Below the pieces are notes generated by a model. It saw only the letters and a list, made by a program, of their open reading frames with translations, searched no databases and was not told the origin of the DNA. Positions 62,485 to 62,605 of a DNA stretch of 62,605 nucleotides are shown here, piece after piece (within the stretch, counting starts at the first letter, position 1; each line of letters begins with the position of its first letter). The stretch spans positions 1 through 62,605 of the forward strand of contig CAMRCY010000011.1 of the NCBI GenBank assembly GCA_947041165.1, in the 5' to 3' direction. This DNA is from an uncultured Deferribacteraceae bacterium (lineage in GTDB: Bacteria > Chrysiogenota > Deferribacteres > Deferribacterales > Mucispirillaceae). Position numbers and translations under genes: made by a program.

Positions 62485-62605
62485 TGTATCCCATTGACAA
62501 ATATATGAATAAGTATTAAATTGTAGATGTATGTGTATTATTCTAAATGTATATATTCATTGTTTTTATATTCATCGTCCTTATTCGATAGTTTAATTTT
62601 ATCGT
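62485..62605 (+). promoter_or_regulatory. Conserved leader of a further subfamily A GLUG gene (copy 3, cut by the window end)
   Basis: From TATCCCATTGACAAATATAT through TATTCATCGTCC to ATTTTATCGT it follows 56610-56730 base for base with few changes. The expected ATG lies about 50 bases past the edge. Confidence 0.8.

Overview
This is an AT-rich (roughly 30% G+C by eye), gene-dense bacterial window using the standard genetic code. It suggests a Gram-negative anaerobe. Supporting genes are a periplasmic nitrate reductase with its electron-transfer proteins, an octaheme nitrite reductase, pyruvate:ferredoxin oxidoreductase, an MCE/Mla lipid-transport operon, a porin-like protein and many lipoproteins. 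The combination is compatible with a host-associated Deferribacterota (Mucispirillum-like) organism. That placement is an inference; no rRNA or tRNA gene was recognised to test it.

Layout. 1-9.2 kb: ATP-dependent PEP carboxykinase (minus), a small HNH protein, alaS, a CheX-like phosphatase, a secreted M16 peptidase and a PepV-like dipeptidase (minus). 9.3-17 kb: single-chain purL followed by a branched-chain amino-acid ABC transporter (livHMGF, no binding protein in view). 17.3-23.6 kb: a heme-binding sensor kinase, then an iron-uptake block (DtxR/FeoA-fusion regulator, feoB, small Cys-rich FeoB partner, porin-like protein) with three matching DtxR-type operator candidates. 24-33.6 kb: nitrate-to-ammonium respiration. 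napMADGH runs on the minus strand and diverges from a TvNiR-type octaheme nitrite reductase, followed by the system II cytochrome c maturation genes ccs1/resB and ccsA. The terminal reductases and the heme-attachment machinery therefore lie together.

33.8-41.3 kb and 56.6-59.1 kb hold five paralogous GLUG-repeat lipoproteins in two subfamilies. Each is followed by a related terminator. A conserved terminator-plus-leader block appears a third time at the very right edge, so a sixth copy probably starts just outside the window. Between them lie a divergent membrane protein/GHKL ATPase pair, an MCE operon with a degenerate ABC ATPase (mlaE, pseudo-mlaF, mlaD, two lipoproteins), pyruvate:ferredoxin oxidoreductase, a 1.1-kb tandem-repeat field, two orphan immunity genes (Imm42-like and SUKH), a dicarboxylate/glutamate symporter and an aspartate racemase. 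The right end carries a three-gene cluster with a duplicated-domain protein, a class 3 lipase and a eukaryote-like PI-PLC. None has a signal peptide, which suggests lipid-targeting effectors.

The most unusual genome-level trait is that many intergenic regions hold their own private tandem-repeat family (units from 15 to 80 bp). In at least five places the first repeat unit contains the 3' end and stop codon of the preceding gene. This looks like local expansion rather than transposition. No insertion sequence, prophage or CRISPR array was seen.
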